Below are positions 35,708 through 47,606 of a stretch of 64,000 nucleotides of DNA, one piece after another. Within the stretch, counting starts at the first letter, position 1. Each line of letters starts with the position of its first letter. This DNA is from Cavenderia fasciculata (lineage: Eukaryota; Evosea; Eumycetozoa; Acytosteliales; Cavenderiaceae), in NCBI RefSeq assembly GCF_000203815.1, contig NW_004457624.1, forward strand, positions 2,852,001 through 2,916,000, in the 5' to 3' direction. Made by a program: the position numbers and the translations under genes. Under the pieces are notes generated by a model, which made no database searches, was not told the origin of the DNA, and saw nothing but the letters and a program-made list of their open reading frames with translations.

Positions 35708-36415
35708 CTTCTTCTCAATACATTTCCTCTCTTTTAAAAAAAAGAAAGTAAAACAAATATTGAATTTTCTTCAATGGAAACTAGTCACTTTGAAAATTCA
35801 TCAAACACCCAAAAAAAAAATACTCATGATAATACAAAGTCGGTAATATATCTTTAGAATACAAGATATATCTTTAAGTACTACTATAGGAATCATAATA
35901 AAAAAATAATAAAATAAAAAAATAAAAATAAAAAGTTTAACCAACTCAATAAAATAAAATAAAACAAAATAAAATAAAATAAAATAAAACTTTTTAAGAG
36001 TAAAGCAATGTTTGTTTGAGTTCGTCAACTAGATTAGTGGGAATATAATATACTTTAACCGTTAGAATCTTGTTTTTTTTGATCGATTAATTTTTTTAAC
36101 GACTAGTTTATCTGATTTTTTTTTAAAATTTGAATTTTAGGATATTAGAGAATTTGGAGGGAAGTGGTTTCATTTTTTTTGAGCAAAAACCTTCAAAAAT
36201 CCGACTTTTACATATGATTTCAAAAAAAAAGTGAGTTTTTTTGACATTTTTTTTGAGTTGATTTCGAAACAGCAAGAAACATCACCTTGAACTCATCATT
36301 CATTTTATCCATTTACCAAATATTCATTCCCAACAACAACACACAAGCCCCTATCTTTAATATTCAATATTAATAGTCAGTTAGTAATTACTTTCATCAT
36401 CCTCTACTTTTAAAA
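35708..36415. promoter_or_regulatory. Divergent promoter, HMG-box / H2A.X
   Basis: No gene is seen. The region has AAAATA/AAATA tandem runs at 35889-35990 and repeated poly-T blocks (36071-36260). A CAA-rich leader lies just before the H2A.X ATG. I see no certain histone-specific element. Confidence 0.4.
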
Positions 36416-36886
36416 ATGTCAGAAACCAACAAGAAAACCTCAACCAAGGACAAGACTGAGACCAAGCCAAAGGTCGCCAAGACCAAGAAGACTGGTGAAG
36501 ACGACAAGGAAAAGATGTCTCGTTCCAAGAGAGCCGCCATCACCTTCCCCGTCTCACGTATTGAACGTCTTCTCAGAGACGGTCGTTATGCCCCACGTGT
36601 CGAATCCAACGCTCCAGTCTACTTGGCTGCCGTCCTCGAATACTTGGTGATTGAAATTTTGGAACTCGCCCACAACATCTGTTCACAAAACAAAAAGACC
36701 CGTATCACCCCACAACACATCAACTGGGCTGTCGGTAACGATGCTGAGCTCAACCATCTCTTCTCCAACGTCACTATTGCCAACGGTGGTGTCGTCGCTG
36801 CTCCAACTCCAGCCACCGAAAAGAAGACCAAGAAGGTTACCAAGAAGAAATCCTCTGCCTCTGCCGAAGGTTCCCAAACCTACTAA
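36416..36886 (+). CDS. H2AX: Histone H2A.X-type core histone
   Basis: The product is a nucleosomal histone, 156 residues, single exon. An N-terminal extension rich in Lys/Thr (about 1-35) precedes the H2A fold ([28 protein letters not shown] ... [19 protein letters not shown]). The C-terminus ends SQTY, the SQ-[TED]-aromatic motif whose Ser is phosphorylated at DNA breaks, which marks H2A.X. The acidic patch region reads NDAELNHLF in place of the usual DEELNKLL. Codon use is C-rich, a sign of high expression. A perfect-type histone stem-loop lies 110 bp after the stop codon (36997-37012). Confidence 0.93.
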   Translation: MSETNKKTSTKDKTETKPKVAKTKKTGEDDKEKMSRSKRAAITFPVSRIERLLRDGRYAPRVESNAPVYLAAVLEYLVIEILELAHNICSQNKKTRITPQHINWAVGNDAELNHLFSNVTIANGGVVAAPTPATEKKTKKVTKKKSSASAEGSQTY

Positions 36887-36996
36887 ACGATTGGCTAGCC
36901 GCCCACCGTTCGTTGGACTCTTATGAATATAGGAATAACATCCGCCCCTGGAATAGGATTTTATCTTTTTTCATATGTTGTATAAACATTACAAAA

Positions 36997-37012
36997 GGCT
37001 TTTTTCAAAGCC
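36997..37012 (+). promoter_or_regulatory. Histone mRNA 3' stem-loop (SLBP site)
   Basis: GGCTTTTTTCAAAGCC forms a 6-bp stem with a 4-nt TTTC loop, flanked by acaaaa upstream and accca downstream. This matches the histone 3' stem-loop consensus (GGYYYUHUHARRRCC with A-rich 5' flank and ACCCA 3'). It lies 110 bp past the H2A.X stop on the sense strand. An A/G-rich caaaagaa (37029-37038) sits where a histone downstream element would be. The reader protein SLBP is encoded at 47.6-48.9 kb. Confidence 0.9.
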
Positions 37013-39589
37013 ACCCAAATTCAAATTAATCAAAAGAATTTTTATTATCAATTCAATCCTATCTTTTACTTCTCTCTCTCTTTTGCACATATTTTATTCA
37101 ATTAATTATTAATTTATTATTTCTATCCTCCTTCCCTTCTTTTATTTATTCCAAATTTAGATTTATTGTAAAACAAATTAAATTAATAAAACACAATCAA
37201 CAAACTATAATAATGTTAGTTGAAGAATTATTATTATAAATTAAATCTTTTTTTAAATTGTATTATAATTATAATTTTAGAGTTTATTCTTTCCATCCAT
37301 AGCATCACTATCGAACAATCATGATAGTGTTGAGATATATAATATAGGCAAGATCGATTCCCCAAGTTGGAAAGTTCAAATAATAATCATTTAATGGTAG
37401 CGGGGGTATAGCTATTAGTTAGTGTGTGTGTGGTTTGTTTTCTGGTAATTGCCATAATTGGATCAATGAGTTCTATTCATCATAATGTTATGTTTGTTGT
37501 TTTATTAGTAATTATATCGACCCTAAACAATCATATGAGTCGGTTAAGGTGAGATGGAATGGATGGAATCTTAGTTTCAGACTGGGAATTAATAATAACC
37601 TCTTCCTACTCTTTCTTTTTCAGAGCTGTGATGGAATGATAAGAATATCCAACTTGGTAAACCAAGCTAGCGGTACTAACCACCCACGAATAAAACCATT
37701 TCTTCCTTAATATTAAAACATTCCATTGTTGATAATCATCATAGTTTTAGTTCTAAATTTATAAAATAGTATTCATTAATTAATTGGTACATAGTCATCC
37801 CAAACAATTCTATTTTTAATTTTTAATATTTTTTGTTTTGGATTCATTATTTTTCAATATTTCCAACTAGACCAGACTCTAGATGAATAGTATATTCAAT
37901 TTAATAATATCATTTAAGCATAATAATAGCAATAGTAATAGTAATCGAGAATAGTATTTATCTATTATCTCCATCATCTCTTGTTTGTTTTTTTTTAAAA
38001 GTAAAACCGGAAACACGGATATTTATTCATTCATTTACAATAGTTAGTAGTTTAAGATTAAGATTTAGAGAGAGAGAGAAACCGAGATCAATAATAGGAT
38101 TGTACTAGTAATAATTTCAAAACACCACCACAGATATTTATCAAAATAGAACATACAACTGTTCTTTTTTTCAAAATAAATGTAAGTTTACAACTACAAA
38201 CAAACAAATATATCTCACCCTCTTTTTTTTTTTTTCCCAATAGTAGTAGTTCATTTCATTCCACAATGTGGAAATTTCCATTTTACCCAACATACCCACC
38301 CTATTTTGGATTGTTGTATTTTCAAATGATAGATTAACGATTTGTTATTCTTACATGTCTTCCCTTCATTTCACAACAAAAAAAAAAAAGAAAAAAGAGT
38401 TGATTTCAAAAACAGTCGTTGTATCCGGGAAATTAAATGACACTATATCTACTCACCCCTTCACCAACAACACCTACCAGCTCACTTTAATTGGGTACCC
38501 AGATATATTGACTGGGTATCTACTCATTCGAAAATCGAGTTTAAAATCCACACACTAACTATTCTCTCAACTGTGTGTTGTGTTCATCAATTGTTAAATA
38601 TATAATTGCCATAATAGTCAACTATATTGATGATGTCTATCCCTATCCATTTCCATATACATATATGATTTAAATAAATTATTTTATATTTTGTCACTAT
38701 TATATCATCGTTCGTCAGTTTGTCTGTCATCGGTCACAGTCAATTTTGAATTCAATCTCAAGGAGATATCTATTCTATTTAATTATATATCTCTACCTTT
38801 TATTTTTTAAATCCATTCAATATACCCTACCCCATACTATGTCAATATAGACTGGGTCAATACATTTTTAAATTATATATATTTCCGCGTTTAATCTTTT
38901 GAATCTTTTTTACAACCAAGCTAGAGAGTGGTTTTGTGTTGTTCTGCAAAATCCCATCAACAATCTCTATAGCAATCTGTTGGCTACTTACTCCAACACA
39001 CAACCTTCCCTCCACACACTCACACATACTCATCCCCAGCCCGTATGTCTTGGCGCCCAGATTGTTTTTAATCATCTCTTCAGTTCAACAACACTCGAGT
39101 ACAACATTCATACATAAATCTAAATTTACCACTCCAATTTAATTAAGTTTTCCACCTTTTTGCTAGTAGTAGTAAAAGTAAAAGTAGTAGTCACTACACT
39201 CAACTACCTACCACCTAAACCACAAGTGTATAGTCGTATTCCACAAATTTCCTGTTGTTCATTTTACTCTTTTTCAACATATAAATTCAATTTCAATTTG
39301 AATCAAATTTCAAAATATATCATTTCAATTTATTTATTTATCCTTTTTTCATTTTTTATTTAAACTATATAACTTTTTATATTTTTCTCTAAACCAAACA
39401 AAACAAAAAACTTTTTTGATTTCTTTAATAATAACTAAAAAACCAAATGATTTATAGTAAAAAGAATTGGATAAGAAATACTAATCATTTTCATATCCCC
39501 TAATAATAATAACAATAACTAAAAAGAATAATTTTATATAAACAAGATATACAACATTTATCATTTTAAAAAGAAAGATTTCAAAAAAA
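37013..39589. other. Long gene-free region before the F-box/WD40 gene
   Basis: 2.6 kb with no supported coding gene. The interval 37290-37690 has markedly higher GC and stop-rich frames, with a hairpin CTTGGT-aa-ACCAAG at about 37655-37668; it may be an unannotated non-coding transcript. Further on are T-runs (37990, 38222-38235), a GT/AC-rich stretch at 38940-39120 (cacacactcacacatactc), and an AT-rich, A-ending leader before 39590. Open frames at 38268-38558 and 38857-39142 look random. Confidence 0.4.
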
Positions 39590-41269
39590 ATGTTTGTAGG
39601 ACAATATCAATTTAGATCAAATAGTAATAATTTTACATTTGATAGTTTCCCATATGAAAATTCATTTGAGGAAATGGAAGAGGAGAGAAGAGAACAAGAA
39701 GAGGAAGAAGCTAGATTGGCAGCACAATTGGAAAATTCAAAGATGAGAAGATTGGCTAGATTCCTTTCACGTTCCAAAACCAATTTCAAAGCCAAATTTA
39801 GTAATTCATCTGGTTATTTACTAGATCGCATGCCAATCACTGCTCAACGTCGTGAAAAGGTTCGTCAAGCCACCACTAATATACTCGCATTGCCCGATGA
39901 AATACTTGTCACCATCATTGGGTTCCTCGATCACTCTGACATTTACTCGATCATGTTGGTCTGCCATTCGTGGCATCGGTTGACGTGCGAGGATTTCCTC
40001 TGGCGTCTACTTTACCAAAATTATTTCATCTGTAAACCAAACATCGAATTGTTTGAAGCCAACCAAAAAGGAAAAAAGGATGATCAGGAATGGCACCAAC
40101 TCTTTACACGTGCCTATGTCACCGAACAACGTTGGTCTAGTGACATTTGCACCGCATCTGTGCTACGAGGTCACAGTGGTACTGTTTGGACACTTATCAA
40201 CGATACAGACAATGGAATGATCTATACAGGCAGCTACGACAAGTCTGTCAAGGTATGGAACGCAAAGAATAGAAAATGTTTGTACACTCTCAAGGGTCAT
40301 TCGTACACCGTTCAATGTTTGGACGTATGCAATGGTTTCTTGGCAACTGGATCACTCGACAATACACTCAGACTGTGGAACTGCGAGAAGCAAACGTGTC
40401 AGGGTATCGTGTCAACACGCGCACACAACTTTGATGTCTTTTGTCTACAATACTTGCGTGGTAATGCCAATGGACGTACTGTCATCACTGGGTCGTCAGA
40501 CGCCACCGTCAAACTATGGTCTGTCGGAGAACTAATGGACGACTCGGAAACATTAGACGAACGAGTCTACCAATCACAACTGTACTATGAAGGTAGAAGA
40601 AACAACATTGTAAATTATAACATTCAACCAGACGATTCATTTGGATCATACGAAGAAGAGAATAATATCCATCCCGCCACTGCCGAATATTCACTTGACG
40701 ATTCCAACTCTTCTGTATCACCGTCATCACTATCAGATAGTCAACAACACAATTTAGAAAAACGTCAACAACAACGTCACCGAAACATCGAGAATCAAAC
40801 TCCAATACACCAATTCAAACATGAAAGTTGTGTCACTTGTCTCCAAGCCGATACCAATGGAAAGTTGATTAGTGGTGGTTCGGACAAGGTGGTTCGTCTC
40901 TGGGACTTGAACAAGATGGAGAGTATCGGTGTATTGGCCGGTCACCACGAAGGTATCCGGTGTCTCCAATGGGAAGGAAATGTCGTAGCCACGGGATCCA
41001 ACGATTGCAACATCAAGCTATGGGATCTCCGTACCAACAGTTGTTATCGTACCCTAAAGTCTAACGGATCGGTTCGTAGTCTTTGTTTCAATGGCTCTAG
41101 TCTCATATCGGCATCCAACGACCAAACCATCAGATGGTGGAATATGAACAACGACAAATCCGAGGATTTATACACTTCACAGTCAAGTATATCTTGTCTT
41201 TCTTTTGCCGATAATACTCTAATGTATGGATCAAGTGATCATTTGGTTCAAATTTTACAATTTGTTTAA
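39590..41269 (+). CDS. F-box/WD40-repeat protein (FBXW type)
   Basis: This is probably a substrate receptor of an SCF ubiquitin ligase. A single exon gives 559 residues. Residues 20-65 are acidic then basic. The F-box spans about 101-148 (LPDEILVTIIGFLDHSDIYSIMLVCHSWHRL...FLWRLL). WD40 repeats run from about 190 to the end: LRGHSGTVWTL, GSYDKSVKVWN, GHSYTVQCL, GSLDNTLRLWN, GSSDATVKLWS, GGSDKVVRLWD, GHHEGIRCLQW, GSNDCNIKLWD, SNDQTIRWWN, about seven blades. A Ser/Gln-rich insert at about 325-405 splits blades 3 and 4. No specific FBXW subfamily can be claimed. Confidence 0.88.
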   Translation: MFVGQYQFRSNSNNFTFDSFPYENSFEEMEEERREQEEEEARLAAQLENSKMRRLARFLSRSKTNFKAKFSNSSGYLLDRMPITAQRREKVRQATTNILALPDEILVTIIGFLDHSDIYSIMLVCHSWHRLTCEDFLWRLLYQNYFICKPNIELFEANQKGKKDDQEWHQLFTRAYVTEQRWSSDICTASVLRGHSGTVWTLINDTDNGMIYTGSYDKSVKVWNAKNRKCLYTLKGHSYTVQCLDVCNGFLATGSLDNTLRLWNCEKQTCQGIVSTRAHNFDVFCLQYLRGNANGRTVITGSSDATVKLWSVGELMDDSETLDERVYQSQLYYEGRRNNIVNYNIQPDDSFGSYEEENNIHPATAEYSLDDSNSSVSPSSLSDSQQHNLEKRQQQRHRNIENQTPIHQFKHESCVTCLQADTNGKLISGGSDKVVRLWDLNKMESIGVLAGHHEGIRCLQWEGNVVATGSNDCNIKLWDLRTNSCYRTLKSNGSVRSLCFNGSSLISASNDQTIRWWNMNNDKSEDLYTSQSSISCLSFADNTLMYGSSDHLVQILQFV

Positions 41270-41506
41270 ATTATTTAAATAAAACCCAATTAATTAATAA
41301 TATATTAATAATATAAACAATCTAAAACAAATTAAGAATTATCAGTATAAACGTGTTAGTGAGGGATAGTGTTGGATATTTAATATTATTATGAATAGTA
41401 ATATTAATATTAATATTTCCAGAACCAATTAAATTCAAATAATTATGGAACTGGAATGAAATGAATGAGGTGAGGGGGTGTGTTTCCAAAACAAACATTA
41501 CGAAAA

Positions 41507-41537
<31 letters not shown>

Positions 41538-41579
41538 TAATATTATTTTAATTAATATTATTATTTAGAGAGGAGAGAT
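41270..41579. other. Short intergenic spacer
   Basis: This 310-bp tandem spacer is AT-rich, with (TTA)n runs at 41510-41545. No gene is seen. Confidence 0.5.
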
Positions 41580-42364
41580 ATGGATTTATCAAATAATGCA
41601 ATAGTTAAATATTATAAATATTTTGAGACATGTGGAACTAGTTCAGGAGGAAGTGTAGAACAACTGCTACAATTATTCGATGGCAATGCAACGATTGAAT
41701 TTCCATACCACTATGAACAAAAGAAAAGAAAGATCTCTGGTATTGTGGCGATAAGAGATTTCTTTACCAATTGGACCAACCTCTTTCACTTTAACAGTGT
41801 CATCATCACGATGTTGTCGACTGACAAGAACTCTAGTTTCGCAAAGATTGAAGCCAATGGCGTGGTACTCACCTCTCACAAACCATACCACCAACTCTTC
41901 TTTACACACGTACACACCAATGACAATGATAAGATTGTTCACATGATTGAATTATTCAATCCAAATGTACTTGAAGAAGGTTTATCTTCATTAAATCCAA
42001 TGCCAATTAGATCTAATGCATGCATGCATCCCTCTACTTCTTCCAACAACAACAACCACAACAACAACCACAACAACAATAATTTAACCTCTACTTCTTC
42101 CACTTCTTCCACTTCATCATCGTCCAAACCAACTTCCTCCTCCTCCACCACCATTGTCGATGACATGAAGAAGCTAAAGACCGATGATTCATCATCATCA
42201 TCATCAAATAAGATGAAATCTTCTAGTACTAGCATTAATATCCTGTATGTATCCAGCAAACAAACTTACTAAATCAACCAACTAATCTTGATGATCACTA
42301 CTAATGTATATACCTCATATTATCTTCAATCTAATCCTATTGACACAGGCCACCACAAGTATAA
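41580..42364 (+). CDS. NTF2-like (SnoaL/ketosteroid-isomerase-fold) domain protein
   Basis: Exons 41580-42244 and 42349-42364 give 226 residues; exon 2 adds only PPQV. The first 130 residues have the NTF2-like pattern: a helix (NAIVKYYKYFETCG), LLQLFDGNATIEFPYHYEQKKRKISGIVAIRDFFTNWTNLF, then strands ending HMIELFNPNVLE. The tail is His/Asn/Ser/Thr-rich with a basic KKLKTDD. No catalytic residue set can be assigned, so a binding or enzymatic role is open. If the donor at 42245 is not used, the frame continues eight residues to a stop, so the last exon is uncertain. Confidence 0.65.
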
Positions 42365-43013
42365 CTATATGCAAACTATAAATTAAATAAAATGGTTGAT
42401 TGAAATATACATATGTATGATAGTGTCTTTCATTGTTATTATTATTATCATACACGACTAATTACATGAGGCCACCTCTTTTCAACAAAAATTTTAATCC
42501 GAAAAAGGGTTTTTTATGATAATTTTTTCCATTGCTCCTCCTCACCATCACAAACCTCCATAGTTCACAGATTTACTCTTTACTCGCACACACACATTGG
42601 ACATTCACTACTCACAAAGCTTACTTGGCTTTAATTTATTCATTCATTCATTCTGTATTATTACTTTTATATTATTATTACATCAATCATATCATATCAT
42701 ATCATACCTACTACTTTTTTTTAACTCTAGATCATCGATATCAAGTGCCACACCACAAACCCTCACCTCAAATCAAATCAATTCAAATCACACACCCTCT
42801 CACCTCACACACCAACAATCAATCAATCCTATCATTAAACAGCTGTTATTTATAAGTTATAAATAATAATAATAATTAATAGAGAGAGAGACAAGAAAGA
42901 AAATTTAAATCTTATTTATTTATTTATATATCTATCTTTGTATCTATATATATCGTGTATAATAATAATAATAATAGAATAACTCAACTTTATATATATT
43001 TATTTAAGCAATA
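42365..43013. promoter_or_regulatory. Upstream region of the RhoGEF gene
   Basis: No gene is seen. It has a CA/CT-rich stretch (42540-42620, 42740-42830) between AT-rich blocks and an (ATA)n stretch at 42960-42976 close to the ATG at 43014. Confidence 0.4.
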
Positions 43014-46000
43014 ATGAATTCAAAAGCAATACATTATCTCTGTCAAAAGAGAGCAGCAGTCAAATGGATAGAGAATGTATTGGAGATTAGTTTGGATCAA
43101 AATGAAGACTTTGTAAAATTATTGGTCGATGGTATATTGTTGTGTCGTGTCATCCAAGCCATCAGTCCAAGACTGATGCCACGTATCTCTATACCCGACC
43201 CCAATGCCCCTAAACGTACCATCATGTTTAAAAACAGTGAGAATATCTCCTTTTTTATTCAAGCTTCCATCGACATGGGTATCCCAAGACACAAAAAGTT
43301 TACTCTAGCCGATCTTCAACAAGAACGTCCTACCTATACCAATATTCGTAGAGTTATTGAATGTTTGGAAGCTGTTTGCAAGGTTTGTCTCTAGATTATA
43401 TATATATATATATATTTATACACAATCGTATAAAAGGGTTGTGTTTTAACTCTCTCTCTCTCTCTCTCTCTTTTGTTCTATTCTATTTCTATATATTTAT
43501 ATAATTTAGATTGCAAATCAAGATTCACAATATGATTTCAGTATTGAATGGCCTGTATTGGAGGCAAGTGAACAAAAGTTTAGCGAAAAAGAAGTTCATG
43601 AAGCCGAGTCGTTACTCGCTCAATTCACAATCAGAGAAAACAAACGTCAAGAAGTCATCAAGAAGAGTCAGACACAGAATGGTGATTTCTCGGTTGCCGC
43701 AACAAAGAATCAATTATTCCAACATATAGCCGATCAAAAGAAATTGTATCCTGATAATTCTCCAAAGGTAACTACTAACAATATTAATAATAATAATCAA
43801 AATAATAATAATAATAATGACAATGGCGATTGTGATAGTATTGTTGATAACATGATGGATAATAATAATAGTAACAATAATAATAATAATAATAATGGTG
43901 GTAGTGAGGGTACAATGAAAAGAAGTGAGACATTTCAAACGTTTAGACCTCATTCCAGGTCATTCATATCTCAATCTTCATTTGTTCCATCAATTTTTAA
44001 AGGAGGTAGAGAACATTCAAATAGTGTTTTCATCCCAAGAAATAATAATAATAATAACAGTGAACAACAACAACAACAACAACAACAACCACAACAACAA
44101 ACGTCAACAACATCAACTGATAATAATAGTAATAGTAATAGTAAAAGTGGAGGACATGATTTCAAAAGTATTTTAAACAAGTGGAAAAATACTCTACTTA
44201 AAAGTAATAGTGATACTCATAATAATAACAACAGTAATAATACCAACACTATAAATACTACCACTACTACTACCACTACTACAACAAACAACCAAAATAA
44301 TTATAAAAGGGGATCAAGTAGATATTCAACTTTACCACCAAATTGGAATAAACAAATCCCAACGCAACAAAAATTACAATTACAACAATTACAACAACAA
44401 CAACAAGAGGTTAATAATAATAATAATATATTACCTTTACCAACAGCAGCAGATCAACCAATTCATAGATCTGCATCACATTTGACAACAACAACAACTG
44501 TCCCTACACCCAAGGAACAGAAAGCAACCATTTCCTACATTGAACCATATTATACTAATAGAAAGTCATCCAATGCAACCGAGTTAAAAGTCGCGCTTGC
44601 AAATACGATCCAATCACCACCCATCAACTCACAAACCGTCGAGCAAGTCATCATCAACCAATACGGCGACGATGTTCATTCATCATTGTCTCTTGATCCA
44701 AGTAACAACAACAACAACAACAACCAATTTAAAACTACTACTACTACTACCATCCGAGATAGTCCAATTAAGATTGGAGAGGTCAGAGGAAGAAGTAGTA
44801 CTACTTCTACCGCCACCACTGAAACTACCGATACCAACAACAATAACAACAACAACAATAACAACAATACTACTACTACAACACCAATTCCAATCGATAT
44901 CGTCACGCCACTTTTAACAACAACAACAACAACAAATAATAATAGTAATAATGATAAACCAATTATTATAGAATCCATTACAACCACCAATACTATTACA
45001 TTTTCTGCCAGTGTAAATAATAATAATGATAATGATAGTTTCAACCAAAACAATAATATTGATAATAATAATGTAGATCTACCAATAATGAGTACTAGTA
45101 TTTCTAATATGATACCTCTTTCCCCTCCTAATACTACTACTACTACTCCTACCCCTACTACTCAACCTCAGAGTCAGAGATCATCACTAGGTTTCAAAGC
45201 AAGTCCAATTGGAGCCCCTTCATCTCCAACCATCTCCTCACATGTACCATCACCCGCCGCCGTTGCTGAAAAACTAAAGAGTAGCGGTCTCACCACTTCA
45301 TCATCATCGGCACCCACCACAACTGCTCCTCCCGTCACCTCAGTCACATCGACTGCTTCAACCGTTCCTAAAACAGTAAATGTAGTTACCCAAACCCCTG
45401 TCACTGTTACCTCCACTGCCACCCCTACAGCTGTTGCTCCTACCTCCACTACAGCCACTACAGCTTCATCAACCACCTCTACTGCAACTGTTACGACAGT
45501 TCCCAAATCTTCCACCCCGGGCACTTCAACTCCTGATCCCAAACAAGGTATGTTAAAACAACAACATTTATATATAATTGAACAGAATGCCCAATAATAT
45601 TAATACTAATATTTATTACAATTTAGATCGTCTTTCAACTGAATTAAAGGCAGTTATAAAGATTCAAAGAGCCACTAGAAGATGGTTAGAGAGAAACCGT
45701 CAAAGAGTTAGAGAACGTGACAATGCCTACAGAGAAAGAATTACTCAGGAGATTACAAAGACTGAAGTTGAATATTTGAATCGTTTAATTTATTTAAGAG
45801 ATGTAAGTCTACTTCAAATTTGGGACAATATTAAAAGAACAAAATGATTAATTAGTTTATTTTATTATTTTTAGCAACCATTAAAAGATTTAAGAGAAGC
45901 AATTGCAAAGGGATCACCAATTATTTCAGAAGAAGAGATTAGAGCTATTTTCAGTGAGTTGGAATCAATCATTGCATACAATACTCAATTGTTGAACGAG

Positions 46001-47288
46001 TTGCAAGTTCGTTGCAAGCACTGGAAACAAGACACACTGATTGGTGATATTTTTGTAAAGTTTAGTCGATTCTTGATGATCTATTCACAGTATTGTATCA
46101 ACTATGGTGATTGTCTCGAAGTACTCAATGTATGCAAGAAACAACCAAAATTCAAAGCATTCTTGAACAAATTAAAAGAACACAACGAAGAAATTAGACT
46201 TCGTGGCCTTGAAGATTATTTGATTCGTCCAATTCAAAGAATTCCAGTATGTTTATAAACTTAGTAGTAGTAATATAAATGAAATGATAGGATTATAACT
46301 AATATTTTACACCTACCTTTATTTAATTAATTAATTTTAGAGATATAGTTTATTAATTAAAGATATGATTAATCATACATGGGCATCACATCCAGATTAT
46401 CAATCATTGGAGAATGCATACAATTCAATGAACACTGTCGCCGAAAAGATGAATGAAGCCAAGAGAAATGCAGAGAATCGTATGAAGTTGGCAGACATTC
46501 AAGAAAAGTTGGAGGGCAACTCGAATGATATATCGGCTGTCGTCAAGGCACACAGAAGATTCGTCAAGGAGGGAGAGTTTACAGAGGGAATGGTCAAGAA
46601 AAAATGTGCCCTCGTCTTGTATTTATTTAACGATATTCTGGCTGTCACACGTCCATCTAAATCATCTGGTTCATTCTTTGGTAAACAAAAAACAATTCGT
46701 TTACAATTTGAATCAAGTTATCCATTACATAAATTAAGATTAAAACCTTTAGATGATACTCCAAGTATGTTAAAAAAAAAAAAGAAAAGAAATAGAAAAG
46801 AAATAATAATAATATTTATTAATTTATTTATTAATTTATTTATTAATTTATTTATTAATTTATTTATTTTCTATTTAGCATGTACAAATTCATTTATGAT
46901 ATCAACATCAAGTGAAGATAGATTAGTTATTTGTGCAAGTGATAAGGAAACCAAAGAAGATTGGATTGCAGCGATCATTGCTGAAAAGGCAGATGCAGAC
47001 AAACATGAAAAGGAGCAAGAGGAGAGAATCACATCATCGGTCAGTGAAAAGGTTGCCGACACCAAGTTAAAGTTGGAGCAACAGTTTGCCTTTAGAACAT
47101 CGGGGCAATACGCACCAGTCGACCCTGACAACCCCGGTGCTGCAGGATCATCATCGTTGGAAGACCTCAATGTAAAAACCGGTAAAATGAGTCTTCGTGA
47201 AAAGCGTATGAAATTGGTTCAAGAATCTCGTAGCAATAGATTATCTGCAAATGTATCATTAACAGACTCTGGAAAAGAAAAACAATAA
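43014..47288 (+). CDS. RhoGEF with calponin-homology, IQ, DH and PH domains
   Basis: The family activates Rho/Rac GTPases and, through the CH domain, can bind actin. Exons 43014-43382, 43510-45547, 45627-45802, 45875-46246, 46341-46764 and 46879-47288 give 1262 residues. The CH domain is at about 8-123 (AAVKWIENVLEISL...LLCRVIQAI). Residues 190-800 are a low-complexity Asn/Thr/Gln/Ser region. An IQ motif lies at about 812-835 (AVIKIQRATRRWLERNRQRV). The DH domain is at about 845-1040 (TEVEYLNRLIYLRD, LEDYLIRPIQRIPRY). The PH domain runs from about 1055 to 1185 (EGEFTEG...CALVLYLFNDIL ... DRLVICASDKETKEDWIAAI), followed by a basic tail. The last intron is a multiple of three with no stop (see findings). 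Confidence 0.9.
46811..46868. repeat. 12-bp tandem repeat in the last RhoGEF intron
   Basis: About four copies of tttattaattta occur head to tail inside the intron 46765-46878. The unit length is divisible by three, which is why the intron stays open in frame. Confidence 0.85.
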
Positions 47289-47606
47289 TCAAAACCCAAA
47301 CCCCAAAAATTAATTTAAAAAGAAATTAAAATTTAATTATTTTTTTTAAAATCAACAAACAAATGGTGATCTCAACTCAACAATCGCTCCATTGGAATTG
47401 TTTCATTTCACTTTTTTTTCTTTCCATTCCAACAACAAAAAAAAAAAAAAAGTAATAATAATTTTTTTTAAAGCACAAAAAAGATATTTTGTTTTGTTTT
47501 ATATATATTTACAGTATAGTATAGTAGTAGTAGTTCTTTTAAAAAGTTACCAATCCTTTTTAATTATTGGTTCTTTCTTTTTTCTTCTTAATCTTCTTTT
47601 TTCATC
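47289..47606. other. Convergent 3' flanks of RhoGEF and SLBP
   Basis: This stretch is T/A-rich with several T-runs and (AGT)n at 47519-47534. It holds no gene. Confidence 0.5.

Noticed and set aside
38268-38558. 96-codon open frame in the long gap before the F-box gene
   Set aside because: It starts at a non-ATG codon, has Lys homopolymer from an A-run, and no recognisable domain.
44070-44100. CAA/AAT/ACA arrays in the RhoGEF gene as possible satellites
   Set aside because: They are in-frame Gln/Asn/Thr codon runs, the usual dictyostelid low-complexity pattern, and part of the coding sequence.
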